This document shows, piece by piece, positions 27,309 through 36,951 of a DNA stretch of 48,753 nucleotides; the first letter of the stretch is position 1, and each line of letters opens with the position of its first letter. Position numbers and translations under genes: made by a program. The notes beneath the pieces are model-generated. The model worked only from the letters and a program-made list of their open reading frames with translations, was not told the origin of the DNA and did no database searches. The stretch spans positions 1 through 48,753 of IMG/VR virus record IMGVR_UViG_3300025276_000049. One strand, 5' to 3'. This DNA is from a virus.

Positions 27309-28514
27309 TTAAGTTGTCTCTACCTTTATCTCAAACTGTGGTGTAGTCCAAGTTATTCCGTTGTTGTGTAGCCGCTCTGGGCCTTGCCATCGGTGGAAAA
27401 TCTGAGCGCAAAACTCAAAATAATATGTACCTCTTTGCGTTAGGTTATCAACACTCGCTGTAGCAATAGAACTATTTATTGCAGTCCTGTTGATTTGGCC
27501 CAGACTATCGCCAGCGTTGAAGCTTTGTAACACTACTCCTCCATTAGGACCAATTACTCTAAAGCCTGGATATCTTATACTCATATAGAGTGCGCCAACA
27601 GAGTTTGGCTGATATTCTGCTAATGCATAGATAGGAACACTACCGCTGGAGGCTGTAACCGTTATCTTAGCATTAAATCCTATATCGAAACTGATCATCT
27701 TTAGAGTAGCGTTTGGTGTTTGATTACCACTGGGACCTGGATAGAAGTTCCTTTTTCCTATGCCGACCTGAGCGCCTAATGAACCGTCTGGCTCTCTGCC
27801 TCTTTCGCCTGTAAACGTTGTTGTATTCAATGCAGGTACAGTATAGTTCTGATTGATAACTTTCGTGCTTCCGTATAACTGTGAAAAGCTAATGGAACCA
27901 CTTGTTGGTACACCGTCATTGATTGATACTGGTGTAGATACAGGCTTTCTTTCAATTCCAAAATAGTAGTAAAGGACTCCACCATCTGTATACTGATAAT
28001 CTCCTCCCAGCAGGGATCGTTTATAAACGTAGCCTAAGTATTCCACGGGAGTTGTCATTATAGTGATTATGTTTTGGTTGGTCGCATCAAACTGAATATT
28101 TGTACCCCAAATAAATCTAGCTGTGCCTAGTGTCGTAACGTTAGCTACAGGCAGTCTAAGGTAGAATGGGTCGCCAAGAAGTGAAGGCTGAAACACTATT
28201 GTTGTGTTTCCACTGCCACCTTGTCCGCCTTCATTACCAATATCAATATTAATAATTTCATCAGGTGGATGAATGTTTGGCACTCTTAACGTTTCTGCAA
28301 TGTATGGAGTTGTATTTGTTGATGGTATTGATGATGGAACAACTCCACCATCTCTGTAGTATTCACTGAGCGATGCTGATCCTACCTCAGTTGGATATTC
28401 TTTACGTAAACTTGTATTTCCTGATGACCCAGTAGAGTCACTAGTAGTTCCGAACTTTAAAGCTGGTGGTCTTGTATTAGGATTATTATCTGGATCTAAG
28501 ACAGTAATTGCCAT
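27309..28514 (-). CDS. Virion structural protein (401 aa), unknown
   Basis: Begins MAITVLDPDNNPNTRPPALKF. Carries LSEYYRDGGVVP near residue 48 and a second, weaker copy SFSQLYG near 211. The pattern 'I-x-x-SEYYRGGGLVP' is common in phage tail proteins of unknown function. The linker between them is Gly/Asn-rich (GNEGGQGGSGNT), and the C-terminal half has an Ig- or jelly-roll-like strand pattern ending YYFEFCAQIFHRW and WTTPQFEIKVE. It lies 2 bases after the S74 fibre gene and is the last gene before the late promoter at 27283. Possibly a fibre accessory or tip protein; the function is not known. Confidence 0.7.
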   Translation of the reverse strand: MAITVLDPDNNPNTRPPALKFGTTSDSTGSSGNTSLRKEYPTEVGSASLSEYYRDGGVVPSSIPSTNTTPYIAETLRVPNIHPPDEIINIDIGNEGGQGGSGNTTIVFQPSLLGDPFYLRLPVANVTTLGTARFIWGTNIQFDATNQNIITIMTTPVEYLGYVYKRSLLGGDYQYTDGGVLYYYFGIERKPVSTPVSINDGVPTSGSISFSQLYGSTKVINQNYTVPALNTTTFTGERGREPDGSLGAQVGIGKRNFYPGPSGNQTPNATLKMISFDIGFNAKITVTASSGSVPIYALAEYQPNSVGALYMSIRYPGFRVIGPNGGVVLQSFNAGDSLGQINRTAINSSIATASVDNLTQRGTYYFEFCAQIFHRWQGPERLHNNGITWTTPQFEIKVETT

Positions 28515-28516
28515 CT

Positions 28517-29743
28517 CTACTTATCCTTCTTGAGTTCTTCGACTTCCGCCTTAAGTTCTTTAATTGCTTCAATTAGAAGTCCGACTATGTTACCATGTCT
28601 CACAGCTTTAGATGATGTGCCGTCTACCATTTCTGTTTCGTACACTACTTCTGGTAAAACTTCTTCAAGTTCCTGAGCAATGACACCAGTCATAGGAGTC
28701 TCATCACCGATGTAGTTATATGTGTAACCAGATACTTTAGAAATCTTATCTAAGGCATTATCAATCTTTACAATATTTTCTTTACGTCTTATATCAGAGA
28801 TTGTGCCAAATGCTGTGATGTCGCCAATCGTTGTGATGTTACCGCTACTTTTGTCTATTACAACTTTTGCAGTAATACCGTCTACTATTGACCAGCTACT
28901 GGATCCTGTACCCAGAGATACGATATGATTACCGACTGAGTGTATCACAAATGCATTTGAGTTGGACGAATAGCTACCGTGTTTTATAGAGGAATAAGCA
29001 GTTGGACTGACAGCATTGTTAAATTTAATTTCCTTTTGATACGTCACATTTATATGATTAGTCAGTGTTCCACCTGATAGTGGTAGATATCCATTAAGTG
29101 TTGTCTGTAAGTTAGTGATGTTGGCAACAGTATGATTGTGACTATTATCAGCAACGGTCAAGTTTACAGAACCTACGTCCGCAGATCCATTTATGCTAAA
29201 GTTTCCTGTTACATCGCCACCAGCAAATGTCACTGTTCGGGCTGCAGCCCAGGTTGTCGCTGTTGCAGAGTTACCAGTAATGTTTGAAGTTATAGATGCG
29301 GGCAGAATATCATTACTAATTGTCAGTCCGGTACCTGTTATGGTATTGACTCCCGTACTTGCGTCAAGTTTTAATATTCTAGTTCCTGCGGCATTTTTAA
29401 TTTCAAATATCGATGCACTCGTAGCTGATGCTGTCCACTTATGCACATCACTCAAGTAGAATTTTAATAGAGATGAACCAGCCTTGTTTATTCCTAGATC
29501 GCCATTTACGTCTAAGGTAGAGTTCATGTTAATTATGTTGCCAGCACCCAATGCGTCTATGGTGTCTGTAAACAATGTGCCGCTGGTCGTTACGTTGCCT
29601 GTTAGTGCGATATTGCCAGTGTTTGCTGAAGCAGTATCACCCATAGTAATAACAGTACCGAATCCGGTAATCATCTCGTTCGTTCTATCTTTCCAGATAC
29701 CGAACGTGTTTTCATTTGTAATTGCTGTTAAGGTTAGGCTCAT
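28517..29743 (-). CDS. Tail fibre with C-terminal S74 intramolecular chaperone (408 aa)
   Basis: Residues about 155-215 carry the fibre module GNSATATTWAAARTVTFAGG...GSADVGSVNLTV, and near 218 is NGYLPLSGGTLTNHI, both typical of T4-like fibres. The last 93 residues are a Peptidase_S74 domain: SDIRRKENI at 316-324, SGYTYNY, TGVIAQELEEVLPE near 352-365, and a Lys/Glu-rich coiled-coil end. This family trimerises and folds the fibre and is then cut off by a Ser-Lys mechanism, the cut falling before the Ser of SDxRxK, so S316 is the predicted site. Its ATG overlaps the TGA of the 62-residue gene (ATGA). The assembled fibre would be a beta-helical trimer of about 315 residues per chain. Confidence 0.9.
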   Translation of the reverse strand: MSLTLTAITNENTFGIWKDRTNEMITGFGTVITMGDTASANTGNIALTGNVTTSGTLFTDTIDALGAGNIINMNSTLDVNGDLGINKAGSSLLKFYLSDVHKWTASATSASIFEIKNAAGTRILKLDASTGVNTITGTGLTISNDILPASITSNITGNSATATTWAAARTVTFAGGDVTGNFSINGSADVGSVNLTVADNSHNHTVANITNLQTTLNGYLPLSGGTLTNHINVTYQKEIKFNNAVSPTAYSSIKHGSYSSNSNAFVIHSVGNHIVSLGTGSSSWSIVDGITAKVVIDKSSGNITTIGDITAFGTISDIRRKENIVKIDNALDKISKVSGYTYNYIGDETPMTGVIAQELEEVLPEVVYETEMVDGTSSKAVRHGNIVGLLIEAIKELKAEVEELKKDK

Positions 29744-29928
29744 TTGATTTTCTCTTTACATGTTTGTTGTAGCGATTCTATTGCACACTCTAGCTTATGT
29801 ATACGCTTTTCCATTGACTGAATAACCCTACTCTGTTCCATTCTCGCTTTAGCGGATCTGAAGGCGCCTATGTCATGGTTAACTAGGGCGCCATCTTTTC
29901 TTGTGAAACCTATTACATCTGTACTCAT
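29740..29928 (-). CDS. Small coiled-coil protein (62 aa)
   Basis: A 62-residue gene linked by 4-base ATGA overlaps to both neighbours, the DUF4815 protein upstream and the S74 fibre downstream, which strongly supports it being real. Residues 1-25 are polar (FTRKDGALVNHDIGAFRSAK). Residues 26-60 form a heptad-like amphipathic helix (SRVIQSMEKRIHKLECAIES) with two cysteines (C47 and C56). Its place between baseplate and fibre genes suggests a fibre-attachment or assembly chaperone, but no family is recognised. Confidence 0.8.
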   Translation of the reverse strand: MSTDVIGFTRKDGALVNHDIGAFRSAKARMEQSRVIQSMEKRIHKLECAIESLQQTCKEKIK

Positions 29929-32900
29929 GTCAGTGCAATCGCCCTATAGTCGTATATGTGCGGGAATAGGTTTGCCGCTGGTACAACTGTTAGGTCATTT
30001 GAGTTAATCTCTGCCGTAGTAGCATGGCGCATTACGATCTTTAATTGAAAAGTGCTGTACTCATTAGTCTCACTAGGTAAGGTATATTCAAACTCTCTAT
30101 AATCTTTCGTGTTAGAAGGATTAGAATATAAATCTAGGTTAGAGTTAGTTAATATAATCCAATCACTTTGCACTTCAACGTTTGTAGGATAAACAAATCT
30201 AGCATAGACATCTACGAAAGTGCCAGCAGGTCTGAATGCGCTTAGAAGTACTTTCAATCCTGATGCATCTAATTGTTCTGCTAGAACAACTTCTCTTGTT
30301 ACCCAAGCAGACGATAGTGCCGCTGTGTTGGCTATGTTATACTTATATACATTAAGCATGGATATATCAGCATCAACGATAGGTGAAGCAGACTGGAATG
30401 TAGCATTGCTCATAGCAACTCTAATCTTAAAGTCTTGCGTATCGTTTAGACTAGCATTAACAATATTACTCTTACTCTTAAGAGTTCTTGCATTGTTAGT
30501 TGTATAGATGTTTCCGTTCGATGGGATCGTCTTATCAATTGCTGATCCGTTATAGAGTGTCAAGCTAGTCGATGTCTTAATCGAGTTATTAGTAAACACT
30601 TGTGGCTGAAAGTATGAGACTTCTTCGCTATCGATACTTGCAATAGTTGCGTAAGCACCAGTCGTGTATCCTGTTATAACCTCAGTGGCAGCAAGTAAGT
30701 TAGTAGCTGTTGCCGAACTCTTACGTAAGAACAATCGTGTTGCTGTTCTACTATTAAAGTGTGAGACTCTGCCTGCTATAGCAAAGAATGCTGTTGCGGC
30801 TGTTGTCGCTGAACTATTGTAAGGAGTTCTGAGTGTTAGATTTGCTCCACTATTAGTAGCTCCTACAATTTCTGATAAGAACTTATTAGTTCCTGATTCG
30901 ATAAGAACATAGTCGCCTATAGCGAATGCGCTACCACCAGTAATAGTCAATGCTCGTGCATTTACTCCAGCGGCATATTGCGTAGTCTTTTTAACGTAAG
31001 CTAATTCATCATTCACAAAGTTTTTAGTCGTTCCGGATATAGTCAAGAACTCTACATCGTTCGGCTCAAGATCAACACTACCATTTGTTGACTGGAATTG
31101 GTATCTCTTTAGAGTGAACTTAATATCTTCGTCTTGATAAGATTTCCAAGCACTATCGTTTGTAGATGTGAATAGTACTCCGTCGCCCCAATCGTTCGTG
31201 ATAGATGTTCCTGATGCTAAGTCTGTGTTACCAACCTTAGCTGTGTATATCAGATAGTCGGGAGAATTCTGATCAGGAATAACAACAAACGAATATTCTT
31301 TCTCTACCTGAAGCTTAATAGGATTCTTAAACGTGACTGTAGTTGCAGTAGCACCAGTAGTGGATACGTTTACCTGATTCGATCTCAAGTGTTTTCTGCC
31401 AAAAGGTAATACAGTATTAGAAGGATATCCATTAACAACTTCTCTGATCTCGACAGTTATTCCAGTAGTCGCAGACTTCTTATTAAAGAATAAGTCGAGA
31501 CTGCTGATAAACGATACAGAAGCACCGCCGGCTTGTGAAGCACGTACAACGAATGTCTGAGCGATAGGATCCTGAACTGGCTGTGGTATCTGGAACTGTC
31601 TTTGAACTATACTCTGAGCTGTATCGATATCGACAGTACGAGTAGTTGTACTCAGCTCGGACTTACCTATTGAGAAGTTGTATGCTCTATATATTGCCTT
31701 ACTGTAAGATGTTTTAGCTGAAGATATGTTAATGTATGAACTAACGTCCGTGATCTCTAGCGTATTCTCTCCTACCCAGTATGTGGCTTCGGGTAGATTA
31801 AACACTGCTGATAAAGTTCCTTCAGAGTCAGTACGTACGGCTGCACCAAGAAGTCCGTTTATCTCTACATCTGCAACGTTGTACTCTGTGCCAGCGCCAA
31901 CTACAGTAGCATTTACACTTGCAGGATAAATATAAGCATTAACATCGTCCTGTTGAAAGTAGAAGTAATGTCTAGTGTTAGGTCTAAGACCAGTCACGAG
32001 AATCTTAATCTCTTTGGCGGCAGCGTATGGCTTCATCGTAACATCAGTTACAAAGTTGCCAACTGATTCAGTAAATCGACTAGTGTCAGTTGTTAAGGTA
32101 CTTGTTGTTGTAGTTGAAGTACCAGTAAAGCCATTGATTATTGTGTCAGTCTGCTCTCTTGTCAGTGGAAAGAATTCTTGTAAGTTATCAATTAGATCCA
32201 AGATGGGAGTAGCTAAGTCTATCTCTAAGTTAATGGCTGGGTTTTGAACAACATCATAGCCTGCGTCAAACGGAGGATTGATTGAAGTTTTACCTGCATA
32301 GTTATAGAAGTTAGATACACAGTTTCTAAAGCTAGTTGCGAAAGGCTGATTAATAACAGTCACACGTGTTCCGGTGTCTGCTAATGTTATAATGTCTTGG
32401 AACGTATTAGCTCCAGTACTTGCTCCAACCTTTAGGTCAATCGGGAACTGAACAACTGATGGTGTTGCAACTGTTCGTGTTTTATCAATACCAGCTTTGA
32501 ATTCTGGATCAGTGAGGTCCGCTATCTGTAAACCTTTGAATGCGTCTACAAGAATGCCGTTCTTGAATCTATCGTTGCCACTAGCGTCTGGAATAAAGAT
32601 ACTTTTGGCATCTGTCTCTAAGAGACTTAATGAAACGAGATTAGTTAGGCGATCAATTCTATTCTCAATGCCAGCAATCTCTTTCATCGTATAATTTTTA
32701 TTCGATACGTCACTGATCTTGAGGGAGTTGTTACCACTTACTGAAGTTGTGTTACCAGGAACAAATATGTTGTTGATTGCATACAGTCCTTGAAGTGTTG
32801 GGATACTTGGATTCTCTGCTTCTCCACCTTTGTAGAGAGATATGTCACCGAACTCATCAATGACAACACTATCAACTCTAGCCATATAGTATGCGTGAGT

Positions 32901-35081
32901 AGATGTTATGGTGCTTTCATTAGAGGGTTGAATTCCAGGTACAATAGCTATTGCTACCACGCTTGCAGATGGTGCACCGGCAACACCTACAGAATATGAT
33001 ACTGTCGGATTTACGTATGGTCTAAAGTCAAAGCTGTTAACTAGGTTATAACTTAATCCGTTTTTACCTACGTAATCTTTAACTAGATTTTTACTTGTGA
33101 CTGAACTGTAGCTATCTACTGTAATGTATCCATTACCTAAAGTAGAAGTTCTTTTCAGTACCTTCACTTTAATTCTGAGCGCATTGTTAGATACAGTCTC
33201 ACCTAATTTGGCGGTGATGTGTGAGATGCCATAGAAATTATCTTGCTGATTGTTGACAAGTCTAAACTTACCTGTTACGTCTACACCTGCTCCGTCTTGA
33301 TCAATGACTTCTAGAATCTTGATAGCATTAGGAAGACCAATAGTTGCCTTACCACCTGAGAACGTTGACTTGACATAAACATCTAGTTCTTGTAACCCAT
33401 CTTCGTCCGTGCCAGATATGATTGCATCATAATACAAGAACTGGGCAGTGCCCGAACTTAATACTACAGCTACATTGTTACCTACGTATGCGGAAGAAGT
33501 TAATGTTATAACTTGATTCGAGGCATCAACTGCGAATATGGAAGAGTTAGCTATCGGTTGCTCTGTAGCTGTTTGCGATAGAGTAATCGTTGCATCTTCA
33601 CTAGCATCTATAGCAAGACGCATTCTCTTAGTGAACTTGACGGCGCTGATAGTACTCATGCTAGACTTACCAGCATCGAATATCTTACCGCCACTGTTAG
33701 TACCGTAAAGTACGCCACTGTTAGTTAACGGAGTGTTGGCAATCTTAGCGATTACAGTGTTCTCTTGTCCAGCAGTCTTCGTGACTGCGTAAACATATAT
33801 TTTACCAGGTGTGATATTAGATACTGAAGCAGTACCGATTATCGCATTGGATGAATTCTTTAGGCTAAATCTACTTCCGTCTAGAGCAAAGTGATCTACG
33901 ACCTGCCCTGCTGTATGGTTGTATGTGTAATATTGTCCATAAGAAACACCAGTGGTCTGATTCGTCTTCGACTGTGTAAGAGTTGTTGGCTCGATTAATA
34001 GTTTTCTACTAGAAATGTTCTGCACTTCTCTACCGAATACGTATGCCTTACCAGGAGAGATGACTGCATATGCGTTTGTGCCAGACTGCTCTAGTGTTAC
34101 GTTCAGTCCTTTAGTTACATAGTTGCCTGACTCATCGTATGTCCTACGTGCCATCTCTGCTGAGATAGTATTGAATTCAGTCCTGTCACGAATACGAACA
34201 GCATTACCATCAACGTAGCGAATGAGTGCGAAGAATTCTTCTGGCTCAGTTGCAGTTGGATGTGCGATTAGTGTTGGTACTAACTTAAGTCTGTCAGCGC
34301 CAGGTGCGTTTTCGTTATTAAATCCTGCGGCATTATCAAGTAGGGTTGCATCGATACCTGATGTGATAATATTCTCGTTGATTGTGAAACCAGCAGAGAT
34401 GTCGCCAGGAGTATTTGTGTATTTGGATATAACAGTGAACTGGGAGTTAACAAAGATGAAGTGTCCCTTCTGATAGAGTACACCTTCTTCGCATATTAGT
34501 CCGAATGATCTGCCAGCATGGGCGGCTACAGTAGCAACGGTAACAGTTGTGATCGTGGTGCCTACAGCACCGTATAGAGTTGCTGAATTTACATCAGCGA
34601 CTTTAGCAACTTTAATAGTTAGAACTTCACCCTGTTGAAACTCTTTAACGTCTGTAGTACTAGTGGTTGTTTCGTAACCAATGTAGTTCATGAAGAACGT
34701 TTTGAGATTAGGATTCTGAGTTTGGAAACCATTCTCACCTTTAATAATCTCAGCGACTAGACCAGATGTTCCACCTGTTACAGTGTAAGTAACCTTGTCT
34801 GTCTCACTATAGACTGTCGGGTCAGTGAAGTCTGCTTGATCGTTTAGCTTTACATAAAAAATATCTGGACGAGCAGTAAGGTTGATGCCGCTAATTACGG
34901 TACCTTCCTTATAGATATTTGAGCCAAAGCGTTCAACCTGCTTCTGGAGAATAGTTTGTAGTTGTGTTAATTCACGTGCTTGAACGGCTTTAGCGGGCTT
35001 AAACAGAATACGGTTAAACTGCTTTGCTTCGCTAAAGTCATCATAGTACGGATCAACGTTTAAGTCTGTGTTAATGCCCAT
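29925..35081 (-). CDS. DUF4815-family baseplate/tail structural protein (1718 aa)
   Basis: The N-terminus DPYYDDFSEAKQFNRILFKP followed by AVQARELTQLQTILQKQVER is the hallmark of DUF4815, found in marine T4-like phages directly after gp8. The family domain covers the first several hundred residues. Near 813 is LTNLVSLSLLETDAKSIFI, and a beta-sandwich near 1170-1300 begins QDPIAQTFVVRASQAGG and includes FNKKSATTGITVEIREV. The C-terminus is beta-rich. The position after gp6-gp7-gp8 is where T4 has gp9 and gp10, so this giant protein may provide the peripheral wedge and fibre-socket function. That role is inferred from gene order only. No catalytic motif. It overlaps the 62-residue gene by 4 bases. 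Confidence 0.85.
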   Translation of the reverse strand: MGINTDLNVDPYYDDFSEAKQFNRILFKPAKAVQARELTQLQTILQKQVERFGSNIYKEGTVISGINLTARPDIFYVKLNDQADFTDPTVYSETDKVTYTVTGGTSGLVAEIIKGENGFQTQNPNLKTFFMNYIGYETTTSTTDVKEFQQGEVLTIKVAKVADVNSATLYGAVGTTITTVTVATVAAHAGRSFGLICEEGVLYQKGHFIFVNSQFTVISKYTNTPGDISAGFTINENIITSGIDATLLDNAAGFNNENAPGADRLKLVPTLIAHPTATEPEEFFALIRYVDGNAVRIRDRTEFNTISAEMARRTYDESGNYVTKGLNVTLEQSGTNAYAVISPGKAYVFGREVQNISSRKLLIEPTTLTQSKTNQTTGVSYGQYYTYNHTAGQVVDHFALDGSRFSLKNSSNAIIGTASVSNITPGKIYVYAVTKTAGQENTVIAKIANTPLTNSGVLYGTNSGGKIFDAGKSSMSTISAVKFTKRMRLAIDASEDATITLSQTATEQPIANSSIFAVDASNQVITLTSSAYVGNNVAVVLSSGTAQFLYYDAIISGTDEDGLQELDVYVKSTFSGGKATIGLPNAIKILEVIDQDGAGVDVTGKFRLVNNQQDNFYGISHITAKLGETVSNNALRIKVKVLKRTSTLGNGYITVDSYSSVTSKNLVKDYVGKNGLSYNLVNSFDFRPYVNPTVSYSVGVAGAPSASVVAIAIVPGIQPSNESTITSTHAYYMARVDSVVIDEFGDISLYKGGEAENPSIPTLQGLYAINNIFVPGNTTSVSGNNSLKISDVSNKNYTMKEIAGIENRIDRLTNLVSLSLLETDAKSIFIPDASGNDRFKNGILVDAFKGLQIADLTDPEFKAGIDKTRTVATPSVVQFPIDLKVGASTGANTFQDIITLADTGTRVTVINQPFATSFRNCVSNFYNYAGKTSINPPFDAGYDVVQNPAINLEIDLATPILDLIDNLQEFFPLTREQTDTIINGFTGTSTTTTSTLTTDTSRFTESVGNFVTDVTMKPYAAAKEIKILVTGLRPNTRHYFYFQQDDVNAYIYPASVNATVVGAGTEYNVADVEINGLLGAAVRTDSEGTLSAVFNLPEATYWVGENTLEITDVSSYINISSAKTSYSKAIYRAYNFSIGKSELSTTTRTVDIDTAQSIVQRQFQIPQPVQDPIAQTFVVRASQAGGASVSFISSLDLFFNKKSATTGITVEIREVVNGYPSNTVLPFGRKHLRSNQVNVSTTGATATTVTFKNPIKLQVEKEYSFVVIPDQNSPDYLIYTAKVGNTDLASGTSITNDWGDGVLFTSTNDSAWKSYQDEDIKFTLKRYQFQSTNGSVDLEPNDVEFLTISGTTKNFVNDELAYVKKTTQYAAGVNARALTITGGSAFAIGDYVLIESGTNKFLSEIVGATNSGANLTLRTPYNSSATTAATAFFAIAGRVSHFNSRTATRLFLRKSSATATNLLAATEVITGYTTGAYATIASIDSEEVSYFQPQVFTNNSIKTSTSLTLYNGSAIDKTIPSNGNIYTTNNARTLKSKSNIVNASLNDTQDFKIRVAMSNATFQSASPIVDADISMLNVYKYNIANTAALSSAWVTREVVLAEQLDASGLKVLLSAFRPAGTFVDVYARFVYPTNVEVQSDWIILTNSNLDLYSNPSNTKDYREFEYTLPSETNEYSTFQLKIVMRHATTAEINSNDLTVVPAANLFPHIYDYRAIALT

Positions 35082-35098
35082 GTATTATACTCTTTTCC

Positions 35099-36940
35099 TT
35101 AAAAGTCGAAGATAAACTTTATTTTTTCTTTACGATCTGTTTGTCGCTGTATCGGGTCAAAATCTACAAAGTGTAGAATGTCTCCACTATAAGGAGAGTA
35201 GTTACCATATACAACATTACTATTATTTATATCAATCCCTGCTCCTGTATTAGCAGAATCTGGACTAGTCTTTATAAAAATCTTACCAGTCTGGAAGCTA
35301 TTCTGGAAATCACCAGAGTAGTCCACTAGATACACTTTGGTATTATTAGCAGATGCGCTATAAACACTTTGGTGTATTCTACCACTAACTTGCTCATTAC
35401 CCGCACCAGCATTCAAAGCAATCGTTTGCGTGACGTACTTTCCTGCTGTGGCTGTGGATGTAACATTACCCGAGAGTGTTATGATTGTTCTATTATCAAA
35501 CTGCACTGGCTTAGTAGCATCTCTGAATGTAGGATTCTTTAGCAGTGCAACCTTCGTATAGTAGTTAGCATCTGGAATCAAGACATCTTCACCACTAAAG
35601 TTTGTGATAACACCTAATCTACTCATAGACATCTCAGCGATAGAATTTGATCCGTGTCCGCCGGTGGGTGATATAACACATCTTAGTGCTGTTGCAGTTA
35701 ATGATTGGTTCAGTGCTGTTGTCGCAACACCAGTAGGCAGAACAAGCTTTGCCGAAGCAAACTTATATTCAGATCCTTTGTTATTGAAACTTACTTTAGT
35801 CAGTGTGCCAAATCTATCGATGACGCCATAAGCGATACAAGGAGTGCCTGAAGATGTGCTTCGACTTACTCTGATCTTCGGTAGAAGTTTGTACGTCTTG
35901 CCTCCATCCGTGAATGATGCAACTGTATCTGCTGTTGAGACTGTTATGTTTATGTATTGACCTGCGGCATTTGGCTGAATAGATGTTAGAACATCATACA
36001 CTTTACCATCACTTCTCCAAAGATATAGATCAGCGTAGGAGTTATTACTAGTGTCTAAGAATGCGCCAGACTTAGGCGAAATCTTTACCGATATGCTCTT
36101 CTTAGTAGTTAGTGTGGCATCTTGAACAATTGATTCGACTTCAACTGTTGAGGCACTTGCAGTACCAGAGGGATCTGATACAGTGACCGTGCCTGGACCG
36201 AATACACATTTACTGAATAATCCACTAGGTGTGTTAGTGATTAGAATCTGGGATATATTTTCAGAGGCGCCTGCTTTTACTAGAGTATTACCTAGAGCAG
36301 GATAAGGTAAAGGCAAACTATCTGTAGTTGCGAATACTTGTGCATCTGCTTGTGCGACTGAGAACATATATTTCCATACGTATCCATCACTCGCAATAAT
36401 TAATTCATACGTACTAGTGTCGATTTCGTTTAGACTTGGTGTTACTGTCGATACACTGCCATCATTATTATCTAGACATTTAAATACGTAGTAGTCGCCT
36501 TCGCTGTTAACTACTGTGACGAACATGTTTAGCAGTGATGCGTCTTGCGTATCATCGAAGTCATCATAGATTATGCCCGTTGACCAGGGATTAAGTTTGA
36601 ACATATAGCGAATGTCGTTAACGGTTATTTTGTTTCCAAAAATAACTCGTCTCTCGAACTCACGTTTCTCAAACTGTGTGTTTAGAATATTGTTAGGCTT
36701 GTCAATGCTAGAGCCCATGATGTAGTAATCGGATTCAGGATTAAGAGTTGCCATCTGAGAATCTACGAATCCTACAATTGCAGATTGATTACCTGACGAT
36801 AGACTAAGTGTGTTGGACGTGTTGTACGCACCGAGCGAACTCGCAAAGTTAGAACTCAACGTAGTATTAGTACTAACAAAGGAGCCAAATAACTCTTTCG
36901 TAGTCTCTACTTTAAAATTTTCAGTTATAATTTTTGCCAT
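35099..36940 (-). CDS. 8: Baseplate wedge protein gp8 homologue (613 aa)
   Basis: Recognised from NPESDYYIMGSSIDKPN near residue 70, RRVIFGNKITVNDIRYM near 97, PWSTGIIYDDFDD near 117, YYVFKCLDNN near 145 and SDGYVWKYMF near 185. These parallel T4 gp8 (PWS..., LVYRCLD, GDGYVWEYLF). T4 gp8 has 334 residues, so this protein has a C-terminal extension of about 280, beta-rich with RIRVSRSTSSGTP-like segments. In T4, gp8 dimers join gp7 and gp10 in the wedge. It lies between gp7 and the DUF4815 protein, the same order as T4 7-8-9-10. Confidence 0.88.
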   Translation of the reverse strand: MAKIITENFKVETTKELFGSFVSTNTTLSSNFASSLGAYNTSNTLSLSSGNQSAIVGFVDSQMATLNPESDYYIMGSSIDKPNNILNTQFEKREFERRVIFGNKITVNDIRYMFKLNPWSTGIIYDDFDDTQDASLLNMFVTVVNSEGDYYVFKCLDNNDGSVSTVTPSLNEIDTSTYELIIASDGYVWKYMFSVAQADAQVFATTDSLPLPYPALGNTLVKAGASENISQILITNTPSGLFSKCVFGPGTVTVSDPSGTASASTVEVESIVQDATLTTKKSISVKISPKSGAFLDTSNNSYADLYLWRSDGKVYDVLTSIQPNAAGQYINITVSTADTVASFTDGGKTYKLLPKIRVSRSTSSGTPCIAYGVIDRFGTLTKVSFNNKGSEYKFASAKLVLPTGVATTALNQSLTATALRCVISPTGGHGSNSIAEMSMSRLGVITNFSGEDVLIPDANYYTKVALLKNPTFRDATKPVQFDNRTIITLSGNVTSTATAGKYVTQTIALNAGAGNEQVSGRIHQSVYSASANNTKVYLVDYSGDFQNSFQTGKIFIKTSPDSANTGAGIDINNSNVVYGNYSPYSGDILHFVDFDPIQRQTDRKEKIKFIFDF

Positions 36941-36951
36941 TATTCTACCCG

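Noticed and set aside
35224-35231. TATAAATA on the minus strand inside gp8
   Set aside because: It is 143 bases from the next start codon, far from the usual 24-42, so probably chance in AT-rich sequence, though a weak promoter for the DUF4815 gene is not excluded.
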